Numbered from the stretch's first letter, positions 13,413-32,781 are shown. The stretch: 64,000 bases of DNA from Cacajao melanocephalus (GCA_963573385.1 CAUYLG010005269.1:1-64000), one strand, 5' to 3'. Numbers and translations: made by a program. Notes: a model not told the origin generated them from the sequence alone.

Positions 13413-14154
13413 ATCTAGCTGGTCAGTATGCCATGCATTGCTTCTCTTCCAAGTTTTATGCTGACTCTGGAGGAAGTCACAGATATTTGAGAAATTCTTA
13501 TCCTCATGTTTGGGCAGTTGCCACAACAAAATTTGTTCTGATGCATGTCTGCGATTGATAGACCCTGTTAGCCATAGTGGCTTGTAAACGAAAGAAAGAG
13601 CATGTCCTTCTAAATAGGCCTCTGCTTGCTCAATGAAAGCAGATTTTTCTGGAGGAAGTTTTAGAGGTTGCTTTTTTTAAAATTATTTTTTATTTAAATC
13701 TTTCAGTTTTAATGTAATCTTTTCCGGTTGACTCATAAACCCAAAGTGAAATTCAGGTTCATAATCTGAATCTGGCATTGTTTTGGTTTCTCACGATATA
13801 AAAGCCCGTAGCCCCTTCACCTTATAAATATGCAGTAGGCAACAAAACTCTTTGCCTTATGTGAAAAAATGGGGTGTCAGGGTTTTCTTACCTGTCAGAG
13901 GCACAATCTTGTGTGTCGTAATCACTTCAGGCAATGAGCTTTCTTCTGTGACTCTATTTGAGCAGAACAGCCCGGGCCATCCAGTTAAACAAACTGGGCT
14001 ACAGGAAAACCAGCCTCACTCAAGGCGCCCACAACGTGATAAAGTGCAGAGCAGTGTCCTGCCCACCAGCTTCATGGGCCTGGGTGTTACTCCCCATTCA
14101 TCCCGGGCCCCATTCTAAGGTCAAGTGGAAATAGCTGACTGATCTACACGCTGG
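13413..14154. other. Unassigned sequence
   Basis: No gene or repeat recognised. The 88-codon frame at 13852-14118 has no recognisable product. Confidence 0.4.
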
Positions 14155-14345
14155 ATGCTTTAGTGCATACACTCAATGTTTACACATCCCTATAAGGTAG
14201 ATGATATTATTCTGCCTATTGTACGTATTAGAAAACTGAGGCTTGGGGAAGATGAGTAACTTTCCTGAGGTTCCACATCAGTAAGTGAGGTTGTATGAAT
14301 CTGAGCATTGGCAGCCATCACTGCACTGCATTCCCATGGCTCGCT
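14155..14345 (-). mobile_element. MIR SINE
   Basis: Reverse-complement MIR: tataaggtagatgatattat, the gaaaactgaggcttgggga block, and a decayed tcacatcagtaagtg block. Confidence 0.65.
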
Positions 14346-14356
14346 GCCTGGGCCTG

Positions 14357-14597
14357 GCTGATGTTGACCATTTTTTCCTGTGCATTATAGAGAAATGTAT
14401 ATTCAAGTCCTTTGCCCATTTTTAAATTGTCTTGTCTTTTTATTGTTCGGTAATAAGAGTTCTTTATGTATTTTGAATACTAGGCCCTTATCAGATATGT
14501 GATTGCAAATATTTCCTCCCATTTGGTGGGTTGATTTTCAGCTTTCTTGATTCAACTCTTTTGTTGCACAAGTTTTTCATCATGATGAAATGCAATG
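14357..14597 (-). mobile_element. Isolated L1M ORF2 fragment, near-copy of 20433-20673
   Basis: 240 bp of antisense L1M ORF2 that begins and ends inside ORF2, unlike a normal L1 insertion, which would run to the L1 3' end. It matches 20433-20673 at a nearly constant offset of 6,076-6,077 bp. By eye there are about 12 differences over the best 178 bp, and both copies lack the same ~20-25 bp after tgtgca. Confidence 0.8.
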
Positions 14598-14624
14598 TGA
14601 AGAAACAGCCTCTAAAAGCTCTTA

Positions 14625-15049
<425 letters not shown>

Positions 15050-15940
15050 CAGGGGAGTGGTAATCCTTATGGATTCACATTAGTTTCTATTTCTATTTGG
15101 TAGAAGATAAAAGTAGAATTCCTAATTCATCGTTGTGTTTTGGGTGGCCTGTGGACTACTTTAATTCACTATTTCTGCTCTTTACAGGGAATACATTTTA
15201 AGCCCTAGCAAATAAATCATCTTCTCATTGATTAAGCTGGTTTGAACTAAGAATACATAATCTCATGACTTTTTTCCCTGAAGTGAGTAGAAAACACTTC
15301 CAAAATAGCACAGAGTAAGTTGCTCAAACAGAACCAAAGAGTAAAGGTTAAAATACAAGGAAAATGGGATTTGATGAAATTCATCCTGTTCTCTATGAGC
15401 CCCCACCCCAATTGTTTTCCTTTATTGCTTTTTAAAATTATGTGGCTGCTCCCTTTCATGGAGCACCCATTTTGAACTTTCTTTGTATATAACTATCATG
15501 TACACACACACACACACACACACACGAGATTTTAAAATAAGTAATAAACTTCATATATATATAGTAGGTTTTTATCCTCGTGTACTGCTACTAACTTCTC
15601 TAGTGCCTGCTTTCATTAGAACTACTCTGTGGGAGAACAGTTTTACGGAAGCAGGGTGCACGATCCTAATTTACCTGGAAGTTGAAGAGAAATCAAATAC
15701 TGGGACAAAAGAACTTTTCAAAGAAGTGGGAAATTGTGTGAAGATAGAATGCTATGCAAGTGCATGAGTGTGTGTGCACACCTGAGTGTATTTAGAGTAG
15801 CCTGATAGACAGTGGTTATTATAGGGAATGACTATTTGTTATTTTACATAGATCATTACATAAAGTAAATTAATCAAGCCAGATTAAATATTCATGTGGG
15901 ATGCAATTTTTAAAATCACATCTGTAAAACCATATTGTAG
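15050..15940. other. Unassigned sequence with a CA tract
   Basis: Contains a perfect (AC)12 microsatellite at 15502-15525 and a short TA run near 15553. Otherwise no gene or repeat recognised. Confidence 0.5.
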
Positions 15941-16104
<164 letters not shown>

Positions 16105-16128
16105 ACACACACACACACGCACACACAC
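16105..16128 (+). repeat. (AC)12 microsatellite on an Alu tail
   Basis: AC tract with one G substitution directly following the A tail of the deleted Alu, the usual birthplace of such tracts. Confidence 0.95.
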
Positions 16129-16497
16129 AAAATCCTGCATTTTAAGTCTTACACTTGGGAAATGTGCACCTTTTGTAAATATTGTGCAGGGCACTTTTTT
16201 TCTCCACACTGATGTCCAATCACACACAAAAATCTGCCTTTTCCATAATGGGCAAGATTGCCTTCAAAAGTGTCTGACAAGGTAAAGAAGGATTATTAAA
16301 GTTGTTACTAAAACTAACTTTCACTGAGTTTTTTTAAAAGTCCACTTAAATGCAATATCCATTGTTGGAATAAATGGAAATAATTTTTGTTCATTTTATT
16401 CTTCACTTACAAATTAAGATTTTAATATGAATTAGTTTCACAGTTGCACTGTTAACACTCTCAGCATGAATAAAAGTGTTATAAAAATTAGACTAGA
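16129..16497. other. Unassigned sequence
   Basis: AT-rich; nothing recognised. Confidence 0.4.
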
Positions 16498-19130
<2,633 letters not shown>

Positions 19131-19364
19131 ATCTTAGCTGGGGAATTCCTCCAGGAAAAACAGAATTCCTCCAGAAAAAAAAAAAAACAAAAAAAAAAAC
19201 AGAAAAAAAAAAAGCTGGTGTAGGAGCTGAAGGCTGCTCCTACCACAGGGCCCACCCTGGCCAGAATGAACAGGCCTAAGATGTAGATTTAAATACCTCC
19301 TGTGCTAAAGGTGTTTTGAGATTTAAGGCATTCAGGGTAAAATAGTGGAGTTGGTTATCTAAAC
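19131..19364. other. A-rich spacer between two L1M copies
   Basis: Contains a direct repeat gaattcctccag at 19143-19154 and 19163-19174 and interrupted A-runs to about 19214. No gene recognised. Confidence 0.4.
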
Positions 19365-20815
<1,451 letters not shown>

Positions 20816-21239
20816 CCTTTTAAAAGAGTGCAATTAAAAAATTTTTTAATTGGCTCCAAGTGACAATATCTAAAACAATTTGACATTGAAATGCACAGGC
20901 AGAAATTCCCATAGCTAAACATATACATGTAGTAAGAAATTCTGCTGGAGTGGCAGCTGTGAACTGGGCTCCTGAGGGACAATGGGAGCTAAGCCATCAT
21001 CCCTGCCTTGAAGAAACCTGCAGTATTATGAGAAAGAGGACTTCTGAACAAATACAGTATAAAGGCAATGAATACTTTATCTTCTCTTAAACTGCCCATC
21101 TGTTAAGATAGATATTAAGGATAAGGACATAGCCTTAGACATGAAGTCATTTCTCTGAAGTCACACAGCTTGATGGAGTTTGAATCAAGATCTGCTTGTA
21201 TGGCTGATGATGTCATTATCACTGCTCTTCGTCTCCTCT
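20816..21239. other. Unassigned; possible MIR remnant at 21080-21230
   Basis: The tctgaagtcacacagcttg segment resembles the MIR core on the minus strand, but the flanks are too decayed for a firm call. The 88-codon minus frame is not recognisable. Confidence 0.35.
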
Positions 21240-21835
21240 GCATCACCCTGATTCAAGGCACCAACATCTTTTTCTGAGACCCTTGTGCTAGCCTCTTAGC
21301 TTTTTTCCGCTCTTAGCCACTAAAATCCATTTTCTTGTCATTAGCCAGAGTGATCATCCCAAAACATGCATCAGTTCACCCTTCTCCCTCTTCAAAACTC
21401 TCCCATGACTTCCCATCAGAACTAGAATAAAACCCAACTCTTATCATGGCTTATGAGCCCCTATATGACCTGGTTTCTGGCTACTCCTCTGACTCCAGCC
21501 TAGACCACTCACTTCTGTGCTCTCTGGCAATCCAGGTCTCAATGCAAGCAGCACCTCCTCAGAGAGGCTGTCTCTGAACACACAGAGGAAGGCAGCTCTT
21601 TCCTCCTCCTGATTCTCCCTCATATCATTCCAACATCTGTTTCACAGTGCTTGCTACTGTCTCAAATAAGTTTTAAATGTATTTACTGGCTTTTTTTTCC
21701 ATCTTCTCCTACTGAATTATAAACTCTTTAAGAGAAAGGACTTTGTTTCTGTCATCCACTGCTAACCCATCCATTCCTAGCTGGGACTGTCTGACACACA
21801 GTAGGTGATTAATAGATATTTCTTGAATTAATTAA
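21240..21835 (+). mobile_element. L2 LINE 3' end
   Basis: About 600 bp in good order: gccagagtgatcatcccaaa, the actctcccatgacttcccat block, gcttatgagcccctatatga, cacctcctcagagaggc, and the terminal acacagtaggtgattaatag. No open ORF. Confidence 0.85.
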
Positions 21836-22272
21836 TAATAATGTGCACAGTGCTTAGGAGAGGGGAAAAACTTCCTGGTGGGGCAAAGAAGGAGAAAAGG
21901 AGTAAATGGGAGGACATGAGATGTTAAAAGTATTTAGAGAGAAGACAATTCAAGCATTTGGAATGGAAGCATCAAGCTCTGAGAGCCCTGCGAAGAGAAG
22001 TGAGATGAAGACATTCCAGAATGAAGGAGCAGCATATGTGATGTCATAGCGTTGTGAAACGCTAGCACAATCTTAATACAATTTTACATATTTTTGCCCT
22101 CCATAGTTTGAACGTACTTCAGTGTATTTCATTTTATCATTCTATTTTGCATCATCTTCATTTCTGTTTTGCAGATGAGAAAATTAGGTCTCCAAGCCCT
22201 TCGTATATCCATTTACAGAAAGCAGCCAAGAATGCAAATTTTATGGTTGGCTCTTTGTGAGGAAAAAGTTTT
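21836..22272. other. Unassigned sequence
   Basis: No gene or firm repeat. The text at 21960-22050 has the flavour of an old mammalian repeat but is not assignable. Confidence 0.35.
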
Positions 22273-23755
<1,483 letters not shown>

Positions 23756-23844
23756 AACCTATTACATTTTTAAATAGTTAGCCAATTAATAGTGAAGTTC
23801 TTAATATTATCATGAGAGATAACAATTGCTGTTGGTAATAATCA

Positions 23845-24065
23845 TAGATACCATTTACGTACAACTTATTATGTGCCAGACCCTGTTCTAAGTACCTTAT
23901 ACATATATCAAATACTTCAATTCTCACAACAATGATGTGGTGTAATTACTGTTTTTATCTCCTTTTTCCAGATGTGGAAACCATGATACAAAAAGTTCAA
24001 CTGATTGCCCAAGTCAGGTGGCTAAGAAGTGGTGGGGCCAGGGATCCACCAGTCTGTGGATGGTC
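23845..24065 (-). mobile_element. MIR SINE
   Basis: Near full-length reverse-complement MIR: acttattatgtgccagaccc, tgttctaagtaccttataca, the gatgtggaaacc block and a decayed ggtggctaagaagtgg. Confidence 0.8.
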
Positions 24066-24679
24066 TTAACATCTGTGGGACTTGTATTTTGAAAAGACTC
24101 TATAACTATTAGATATGAAAGAAAGTCATTAAGATTGCTGCATCTAAGTTTTCTTTATTTCAAATCACACAGAGTCCATGATAGAGCTGAAACTTGAAAC
24201 CTGTATCTCCCATTGCCCTTTGCACAGTCTGCTGTGGGATTCCCAGGTAGCATGAGCATGCAAGGTGCAGAAGCTGCCACGCAGCACAGGTAGTGAAATG
24301 TTTACAGTGCCTGAATTTCTATATTGACCTAGAGAAACTTAATTTGGATATTGATTCTGTTTCTTTTCTTTCCTTAATTCAAGATTGTTGGCATTATCTC
24401 TTTGTCAAGGTAAATTTTAGAGACACTAGAGCAATATCTACTCAACATTAAATGCTAATCTTTTCAATTGAAAAAAAATCAAATGGTCTCTGTTTCTCTA
24501 TAGAGTTGCCTATAGCTGTCTTCCTTTTCTCTCTTTCACCATCTTCACTGCGGGGGTGGGTAGAGGAAATAAAGCATAAAGACATTTATTACATAATCAC
24601 CTCTAATCAACATCTTAAAAAACAAGATTATCATCTTCTCCGGAAAAAAAAAAAGTGCCTTCTCATGTATTTCCCATTA
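24066..24679. other. Unassigned sequence
   Basis: No gene or repeat recognised. The 111-codon frame beginning at 24452 runs into the L2 that follows and is not a protein I recognise. Confidence 0.4.
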
Positions 24680-25385
24680 CAGTGGGTGGTAACATCATCT
24701 ACAGGAGCTAACGCAAGCCAGAAATCTGGTAGTTACCATAGATCCTTTCTTGCCTTCTGTATCCAATTAATCACCAACCTCTGTTGATTTTTTTCTCACA
24801 CAAACATCTCTCTATCTTCCTATCTTTCTCGATCCTCACCCTCTTTAAAAAACCTTCAGTCTACAGTAGAAATGATCTTTCTCAAATGGTGTTCTCTAAG
24901 TCTCTACTTAAAATAATTTAATGATTTTTATCACCTTCAGGATAAAATTCAAGTTCCTTATCATGGCATCCAAGGCTCTTGGGTTCTGGCCCAGTCCCTT
25001 GACCAGTCTAATTTCCTAACACTTCTCCTAAGTCTCATCACTGTCCAAGCACATCAAATTTCTTAAAATATATCATAAAACTTATTCTTCTTTCCCTAGC
25101 TGACTTGCACATCTTTCATTACTTGATCCACCTGCTCTGAGAACCTCTTGCTACTCCTCCCTTCCTGCTGCATCCTCACCCAGGCATCCCTGCTCCACAG
25201 TCTGGTGGCTTCTCCTCTGAGTTCCATGAGAGCGCTATGCATATTTCCATCACGGTACTTATTACAAGGTATTTTAGTTGTCGACTTACTTGTCTTCTTT
25301 CCAATGAAGCTGGACACTATTGAGGGTGGACACTATATGTATGTAAAGTATTTGTCATTCTGTAGACTGACTGATAAATAATATA
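24680..25385 (+). mobile_element. L2 LINE 3' end
   Basis: Recognised from the gcaagccagaaatctggtag and gtatccaattaatcaccaac blocks near the left, then atggcatccaaggctcttgg and the decayed 3' terminus near 25375. Frames inside are fragmentary. Confidence 0.75.
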
Positions 25386-26775
25386 GAAATAGAAAAACAT
25401 GGAAAAATGGATAATTTTCATCAAGAAAGAGCTCATTCAATTGGAGACATAAATATTTAGAGAACTTAGAATCAAAGCCTATAAACTGTCAACAGCATGA
25501 TTAATGCTAAATTATCCTAAATTAATTATAAGATAATTGATTTCCATACAGTGAAAATGTTCTGTCTCAGAATAGTGATAGGAGAGGCATAGCATAAAGA
25601 GAGCTCTTCACTTTTTTTTGAGAGTTATCTTGCATCTTGTTCATAAAAGCTGATATGATTTACCCTCCAACTCTGCTGGAGCTATTCTCACTAAGCCCTA
25701 ATAATTCAATGGGCTTAAATCCTTAACAGTTCAAATGAAGCAATAGATAAACTAGGACTGATAAAGGAGCTAAGAATCCTGTTCTTAAGAAACTTTAAGA
25801 TCATCAAAATGACCTTTAGACAGGTTCTAATAAAACTATACTAGTAGCCAGCAATTGTAATAATAACAACAATCATCGTTAATAATCAAATACTCTATAC
25901 TTATCTCATGCCTTTCATCCATGGATCTGAAAGCTCTTTTTACAAATGTCAATTATGACTGACATTCTTGTAAGCTGAATATTCACAAGTGTCCAGAAAA
26001 TGAAGCAGTTTTAAGACAGGATGGCACAAAAGGGATGAGTTACATGCTCTAGCTCTCCTACCCAATTCCAGCTGCAAACTCTGCTATCCATTAGGTTGAA
26101 TGGCCTGTGACTGCCAGGAGACTGTAAACTGATATAGACAATGGTAGTTGGTTAGTTCTATGGAATTCAGAAATGGTATTAGATGTGATTGCTAAAGAAA
26201 TCCTGATTGTGAGAGTTCCTCATAAAAATTTAGAGTCCTGCCAAGGAAATGAAACTGTCTTCACTGGCCAGAATTCAACCTATAGATACTCATAACTTTC
26301 AATGTACTAAAAATTTGGCACAGAAAAATAATTTTTGGTGTTGCTTTAACTTGCAGGAAAACTTGGATTGGATATTTTTTGTTAGTTTGCATTTGAAATG
26401 AATGGGCATACTATTATATTTAAAATGAAGTTTTGGGAATCTTTAATGGAGAGTTTCCTGTGTTTCATCAAAAGCTTATCCTAAATGGATCAGTTAGGGA
26501 CTGCTAGGGAAAGAGCAAGGAGATGCCTGGGTGATCAGCTTTTATGATGCTGCCCCCAAATCTAAAACACAAAACAAAACAAAACCCAAGAAAATCAAAA
26601 CAAAGTAAAAATGGAAGAGGAAGGGAAGCAATTGGTGTAATGCAAGGGGAAAGTTTTAATTCATCCAACCAATCTCTGAACATCCACCAAAAGCAAGACA
26701 TTTTGACATTTTTTTTGCAGGTACATGTGCATAGAAGACTATAAAGGTGATCTCATTTCCTTTTACTAAGTGCAT
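25386..26775. other. 1.4 kb without recognised gene or repeat
   Basis: AT-rich unique sequence with an (AAAAC)n patch near 26570-26585. At 25915-25960 a short stretch resembles an ancient SINE core. No convincing frame. Confidence 0.4.
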
Positions 26776-26780
26776 TGGTC

Positions 26781-27219
26781 TGCATTAGTCAGGGTTCTCT
26801 AGAGGGACAGACCTAATAGGATAGATATATATAAAAGGGAGTTTTTATTAAGTAGTATTAACTGACACGATCACAAGGTCCCACAATAGGCCATCTGCAA
26901 GCTGAGGATCAAGGAAGCAAGTCTGAGTCCCAAAGCTAAAGAACTTGGAGTCTGATGTTTGAAGGCAGGAAGCATCCAGCATGGGAGAAAGATGTAGGCT
27001 GGGAGGCTAGGCCAGTCTCGCCTTTACGCATTTTTCTGCCTGCTTTATATTCTGGTCATGCTGGCAGCTGATTAGATGGTACCCACTCAGATTAAGGGTG
27101 GGTCTGTCTTTCCTAACCCACTGGCTCAAATGTGAATCTCCTTTGGCAACACCCTCACAGACACACCCAGGATCAATACTTCAATCCAATCAAGTTGACA
27201 CTCAGAATTAACCATCACA
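26781..27219 (-). mobile_element. MLT2A-type solo LTR (ERVL)
   Basis: Full-length LTR of the HERV-L-related MLT2A group in reverse orientation, beginning tgcattagtcagggttctct and ending aaccatcaca. It has a perfect 5-bp target duplication, tggtc, at 26776-26780 and 27220-27224, the size used by ERVL elements. No internal viral genes remain. Confidence 0.95.
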
Positions 27220-27224
27220 TGGTC

Positions 27225-28520
27225 TCATTCCATTCTCATTATTTTTGGAAAGCATTTTTTGTTTAAATCAGAGGTTTTGCTATAAAATAGTAATGCATTA
27301 ATCAGTTTTCTTAAGACTATCATTTTAAGGCTTTGTGTTAGTTCCTTCTAATGTAGAATATCAGGGGGATATGATACATCATTTGGAGCTGCCTGTACAG
27401 TAATGAATTTGGGATATCATCAAGTTAATTGATAGAATTCATTTGACTTATGTACTTAGGCTTTCATGAAATCTCTTCTTAAAACATTAATTCTGCTCAG
27501 AATAAATAGTACATTCACCTGCGTCCTTTGTGTTGGCCCCTACCCCAATCCCTGTACATCTTGAAGCACCATTATCATGTTTGACTTCTTTAACTGGAAA
27601 GAGTATTTTTTTAAGAGTATATACAGGTATTTTACACATCATATTGCTTGGTACTTTCATAAAACAGAAGAGAAAACGGAGACTTGTGGATATTGAGTGA
27701 TCTTATGCAAGGTCAGAAGCTAGCTGATGGAGAATTTGAAATAGAAATCAGGCCTTTGGGTCATCTATTCTCTGCTCTTTCTGCCCAACTGAATGAAAAA
27801 TGGCTGGCTATCCACCTCTCAACCTGAAAATTAGGCTCTTTTTACCCAAACTTTGACAACCACCCTCTGTATAAGCTTCAGCAGTGAAGCATAAGATGAA
27901 CCAATTAATAAAAAGCAACAGAAGCAGAGACCAGACAAAAATCTCCCAAACCTAATCTACATTACTTTGACAAATTATATCATCTTTGACTTCCATTAAT
28001 CCCTATACACAATCCAGAGAGAAAAATCCACTTGACCCTCAACTTCTCAACTCACTAACTAGAAGACTAGTCTTGGTAAATATGTAGCAACCAAGATTTC
28101 AAGTACAGGTTAACATGTTCTTGTTCTTCAATTTATTTATTATTTTTTTCCAGCTCTTTCTTCTTTTTTGTTAAATAAACTGTTTCCAATGCTAGCATTT
28201 TTTCACTTCCCTGGGCATCGAACCTATGTCTTCTAGTCTATTTCTTTAATTCCTTTAGTAATTATACTTACTTATATACACTGTTCTATTCCTTTATAAA
28301 CTCTTTTTCTTTTCCACTTACATTTTTGTTTCTTGAGCATCACCATAGCCGTGTGGCTAAAGGCTGCTCATGGGAGGGGATTTTTTTTTTTTCACAAAAT
28401 TTCAATTTCTGATCTTCTAAACAGTTCAGTTCAGAAGATCTTCTCATTCCATCATTAACTGTGACATGAAGAGTCCAGTCTGTGGAAGAGTTCACAGGCC
28501 AACTTACAGAATGTAGGAAG
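27225..28520. other. Mostly unassigned, with a MIR at about 27640-27790
   Basis: A reverse-complement MIR is recognisable around gaagagaaaacggagacttg and gcaaggtcagaagctagctg. The rest is unique AT-rich sequence, with a T-run at 28380-28392. Confidence 0.5.
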
Positions 28521-28525
28521 GTTTA

Positions 28526-29010
28526 TGTATTGGTTTCCAAGGGCTGCTGTACCACAAACTGGGTGGCTTAAAACAACAGGAATTTATTGACTCACAGTTC
28601 TGGAAACTGGAAATCTGAAATCAAGGCTCTGGCAGGGCCTTGCTTACTCCAAAAGCTCTAAGGAAGAATCCTTCCTTGCCTCTTCTTAGCTTCTGGTGGT
28701 TGCTGGCAATCTTTGGCATTCCTTGGCTTGCAGCTTTATCACTCCCACCTCTGCCTTCTCCCATCTGTGTGCATCTGAACCTCCATTTCCCTTCTTTTAA
28801 AAAGACACCAGTCATTGGACTTAGGGCCTACCCTTATGGGTAGCAGGCAGTCATCAAGCCTACTTTGTAGCTGAGGAAACGGAGGCACAGGGAGATTAAG
28901 TGACCTCATCTTAACCAACTACATCTGCAAAGGTCCTCTTTCCACATAAGGTCACATTCTGAGGTTCTGAGTGGACATGAATTTAGGGGATGTCCCATTC
29001 AAACCAGTAT
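28526..29010 (-). mobile_element. MLT1-type solo LTR carrying a 69-bp foreign insert
   Basis: Antisense MaLR-type LTR from tgtattggtttccaagggc to the cattcaaacc end. A perfect 5-bp target duplication gttta lies at 28521-28525 and 29011-29015. Its order is normal except that, between cctaccctta and tgacctcatct, about 65 bp of non-LTR sequence has been inserted. Confidence 0.85.
28836..28904 (+). repeat. 69-bp templated insertion, copy of 29661-29729
   Basis: Ungapped alignment of 69 bp to 29661-29729 with 5 mismatches (about 93% identity), same orientation, 825 bp apart. The source lies in a MIR; the target is the interior of the LTR. The shared edges atgg and tgac could be the microhomologies that guided joining. 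Confidence 0.85.
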
Positions 29011-29015
29011 GTTTA

Positions 29016-29614
29016 CTTCTTCCATTCCATCTTACTGTTCTCCCAAGGCCTTTCAGAAGCACAGGGTCCAATGTACCACTCAAAACCTCTTCAGGAAAGG
29101 TACCAGTCCATTCTGAAAGTGAAGCAGCACAGAATGTGAAGAGGTTACACAGAAGTGAGTCCTACCTCCTCTTGTTCCTGGCTTTGGAACTTGCACAAGT
29201 CATATAATCCCACTGGGCCTCCATTGCTTCATATTCAGACTGGAGTAAGATCTATATTACTTATTGCCATGAGGATCTAATGAGATCGTAGACCCAATTG
29301 TCTTACGTTTGGCATGGTGGCTGCTCAGTCATCTTTAACACCCTGTATTCATTCTAGAATTGATGAGCAGGTAATGTGCTTGAGCAAGCAGAGACAAGAC
29401 TCCTTTCAGGTAGCCCTGAGAATATACCCCCACTGTGCCCAAGAGTAAGACATGTTCTGGAAAGAGAAAGGGTGCACCCCGTATGCCTGGGAAAATTTGC
29501 TGATGTTTGTCATTTTTTAAAAAGGTAATTAGGAAAAACAAACTGTACTCCAGGAGGATGCTTATTAGATTGCTACATTGTACTTATCTACGATATATGG
29601 TGCCTAACATCTGA
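29016..29614. other. Unassigned sequence
   Basis: No gene or repeat recognised. The 78-codon frame starting at 28971 and the 68-codon minus frame at 29335-29541 are not recognisable. Confidence 0.4.
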
Positions 29615-29765
29615 GAAGCTGAAAGCTTTTAATGAGCATTAACTCGTCATTCCCTGTGAGATGGATAGCAGGCAGTCATCAAGCCTACTTTATAGCTGAG
29701 GAAATTGAGGCACAGGGAGATCAAGTGACTGATTCAAGGTCAGTACCCAGCTGATTGCTAAAAGG
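29615..29765 (-). mobile_element. MIR SINE (source of the 69-bp duplicate)
   Basis: Reverse-complement MIR around gctgaggaaattgaggcaca and gtcagtacccagctgattgc. The non-consensus part agcaggcagtcatcaagcc is shared with the copy at 28836-28904, which shows the copy derives from this locus and not from an independent MIR. Confidence 0.75.
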
Positions 29766-29944
29766 ACCAACAAGGGGCCCTAGAGAATTGAAAAGAAGAC
29801 CTTGAGTATAGTTATTGAGCTGTTATCCTTATTTGTTTCCACCCCCATGGATTCCATTATATAGGCAACCTGCTTTCAGGAACAAGAATTGGGTGCTTTA
29901 GAAGAGAAAATAAAAATAAAGAAACTATAATAAACAAATACGGT

Positions 29945-30640
<696 letters not shown>

Positions 30641-30943
30641 CATCCCTCCGTGTCTGTGCCTGAATCTCCCTCTCTTTTCTCTTATAAAGATGCCAGTCAT
30701 CAGAGAATACAATTCACAAAAAGTTAATAAAAATACATAAATAAAGTGAGCAATTGAAAATGAATGTTAGTCACCACCTGAGCCTGTGGACAGACGTGAA
30801 AAACAAATTACCTAAATTTGGAGAGACCACGCCTTCCACCTACCTAATTCTAACTGCATGACCTTAGACTAATATCCAAATCTCGGTTTTCTCAATTGCA
30901 CAATAGGGGGTTAGACTAAATTGGTGGTTTCCAAACTGCAGCA
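30641..30943. other. Unassigned sequence
   Basis: No gene or firm repeat recognised. Confidence 0.4.
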
Positions 30944-31227
30944 TTTTTTTTTAAAGACAGGATCTCATTCTGTTGCCCAGGCTGGAGCACAGTGGCACCG
31001 TCATAGCTTACTGCAGCCTTGAACTTCTGGGCTCAAGTGATCTTCCCATCCAGCCTTCTGAATACCTAAGACTACAGGTGTGTGCCACCATGCGCCACTT
31101 TTTTGAAAATTTTTTTTAGAGATGGGGTCTTGCGATGCAGCCCAGGCTGGTTTCAAACTCTTGGCCTCAAATGATCCTCCCAGTGTGACCTCCTAAAATG
31201 CTGGAATTACAGGTGTGAGCCTGGCCT
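30944..31227 (-). mobile_element. AluJ-type SINE
   Basis: Old antisense dimer with many substitutions. The target duplication caaactgca is visible at 30932-30940 and 31228-31236. Confidence 0.9.
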
Positions 31228-31236
31228 CAAACTGCA

Positions 31237-31947
31237 CTTTTTAAAGCTGGCAATTATCTTTTAAACAAAATCCTATGTAGAACCCTAATATATAAAACAG
31301 ATGAAATCCAAGCTAAGTGAGGGGATCTAATTGACTCCCTACTTCCATCCCTTTGGTGGCCCCAAAAGCACCCTGTGAACTGTGATGCTCTTGAAAAAGT
31401 TGAAAATCCCAGAATAGATGATTTCTAATCTTGTGAGCCTATGACCCTAAGGGAAGACCATCTTCCCACCCCCACTCAAATGCAGAATAGTAAGATGAGA
31501 TGCAAATATCAGTACCATGTGTGTTATTGTTGTTGATAAATATGTGCCTTAATGAAAGCTTAGAATAGTATAAAACTGAGCATGACAGATGTAGCCAGAT
31601 ATGGGCTGGCCAGAAGACCCATAGCAGCTTCGGATGCGTTGGATGTATGAGCAGGCCCCGCTGCTTCCACCTCATCCAAAGTCTAAGCCCAACTTGACCT
31701 GATCCAGATGGCAAAGAACAGGTAATTGCCGTTTGCCCATGGTTCACGATCCTTTTGGGCCACCAATGGGGAGAGCCAAAGACTTCCATGCAAGGTTTAG
31801 ATCAAGGAGATTGTGGCTCAATATAGGAAAAATTTATATAAGGGTAAAAATCAGAGGGGGCAAAAAAAGAAGCCAAAGGACACTGAGCTGCTCACCATGA
31901 TTCCTCCGATTTCTTCTTATCTGTGGCATGTGTAAGAGTTCATTTTA
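31237..31947. other. Unassigned sequence
   Basis: Includes a 116-codon minus frame (31439-31789) that I cannot relate to any protein. Slightly GC-richer than its surroundings at 31570-31800. Confidence 0.4.
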
Positions 31948-32247
31948 GGCTGGATGCAGTGGCTCATGCCTGTAATCCTAGCACTTTGGGAGGAGGCTGA
32001 GGTGGACAGATGGCCTGAGCTAGGAGACCAGCCTGGGCAACATAGTAACACCCTGTCTCTACTGAAAATACAAAAACTTAGCCGGGCATGGTAGCCTGTA
32101 GTCCCAGCTACTTGGGAGGCTGAGGCACAAGAATTACTTGAACCCGGGAGGCAGAGGTTTCAGTGAGCTGAGACTGCCTCACTTTATTCTCCAGACTGGG
32201 CAACAGAGCAAGACTCTGTCTCAAAAAAAAAAAAAAAAAAAAAAAAG
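31948..32247 (+). mobile_element. AluS/J-type SINE with long A tail
   Basis: Complete dimer starting ggctggatgc, ending in about 24 A (32223-32246). The agagtt hexamer occurs on both flanks (near 31935 and 32253), possibly part of the target duplication. Confidence 0.93.
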
Positions 32248-32781
32248 GTTTAGAGTTACACCCTCTACACAGACATTAAAACATCTTTATATAGATCCCA
32301 CTGATTTTTCAGAACCTGCTTGATTATAGAAAAGCTTAACAACTTGACCACAACTTTATTTACACTTCCACTCATCAATGTTTGTGCCTGGCTTTACATG
32401 CCAAAAAGATATTCTCCTTTTCCTCCTTGCAAAGACTCAAGATCTGCCAGGAAGAGAAGGAGGCAGTGAAAGGGGCTGAGAGTTTCAGCCGAGCAGAGCT
32501 GGTTATCACTTAAGTGTAAATAAATAAGGCATGAATCCAGAAATGAAGATCACTTTCATGCATTCTTGAATATAAAGGAATTGCTCTAACTTTCAGTGTC
32601 CAAATTTTGAAAATCTACATTTGGATGAGGGATTACTGAATAAATCTTCTATGTGCTAGTCTGCACAGTCTTAGATGAAATTATCATAATAAAAATCTTT
32701 TGAGAAAGTTTAATGGAAAAGATCATATATCATTAAACACTGAAGGTCAGAGAGTTATGGGTAGATCAAAGTACCCCACAC
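32248..32781. other. Unassigned sequence
   Basis: Nothing recognised. Confidence 0.4.
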
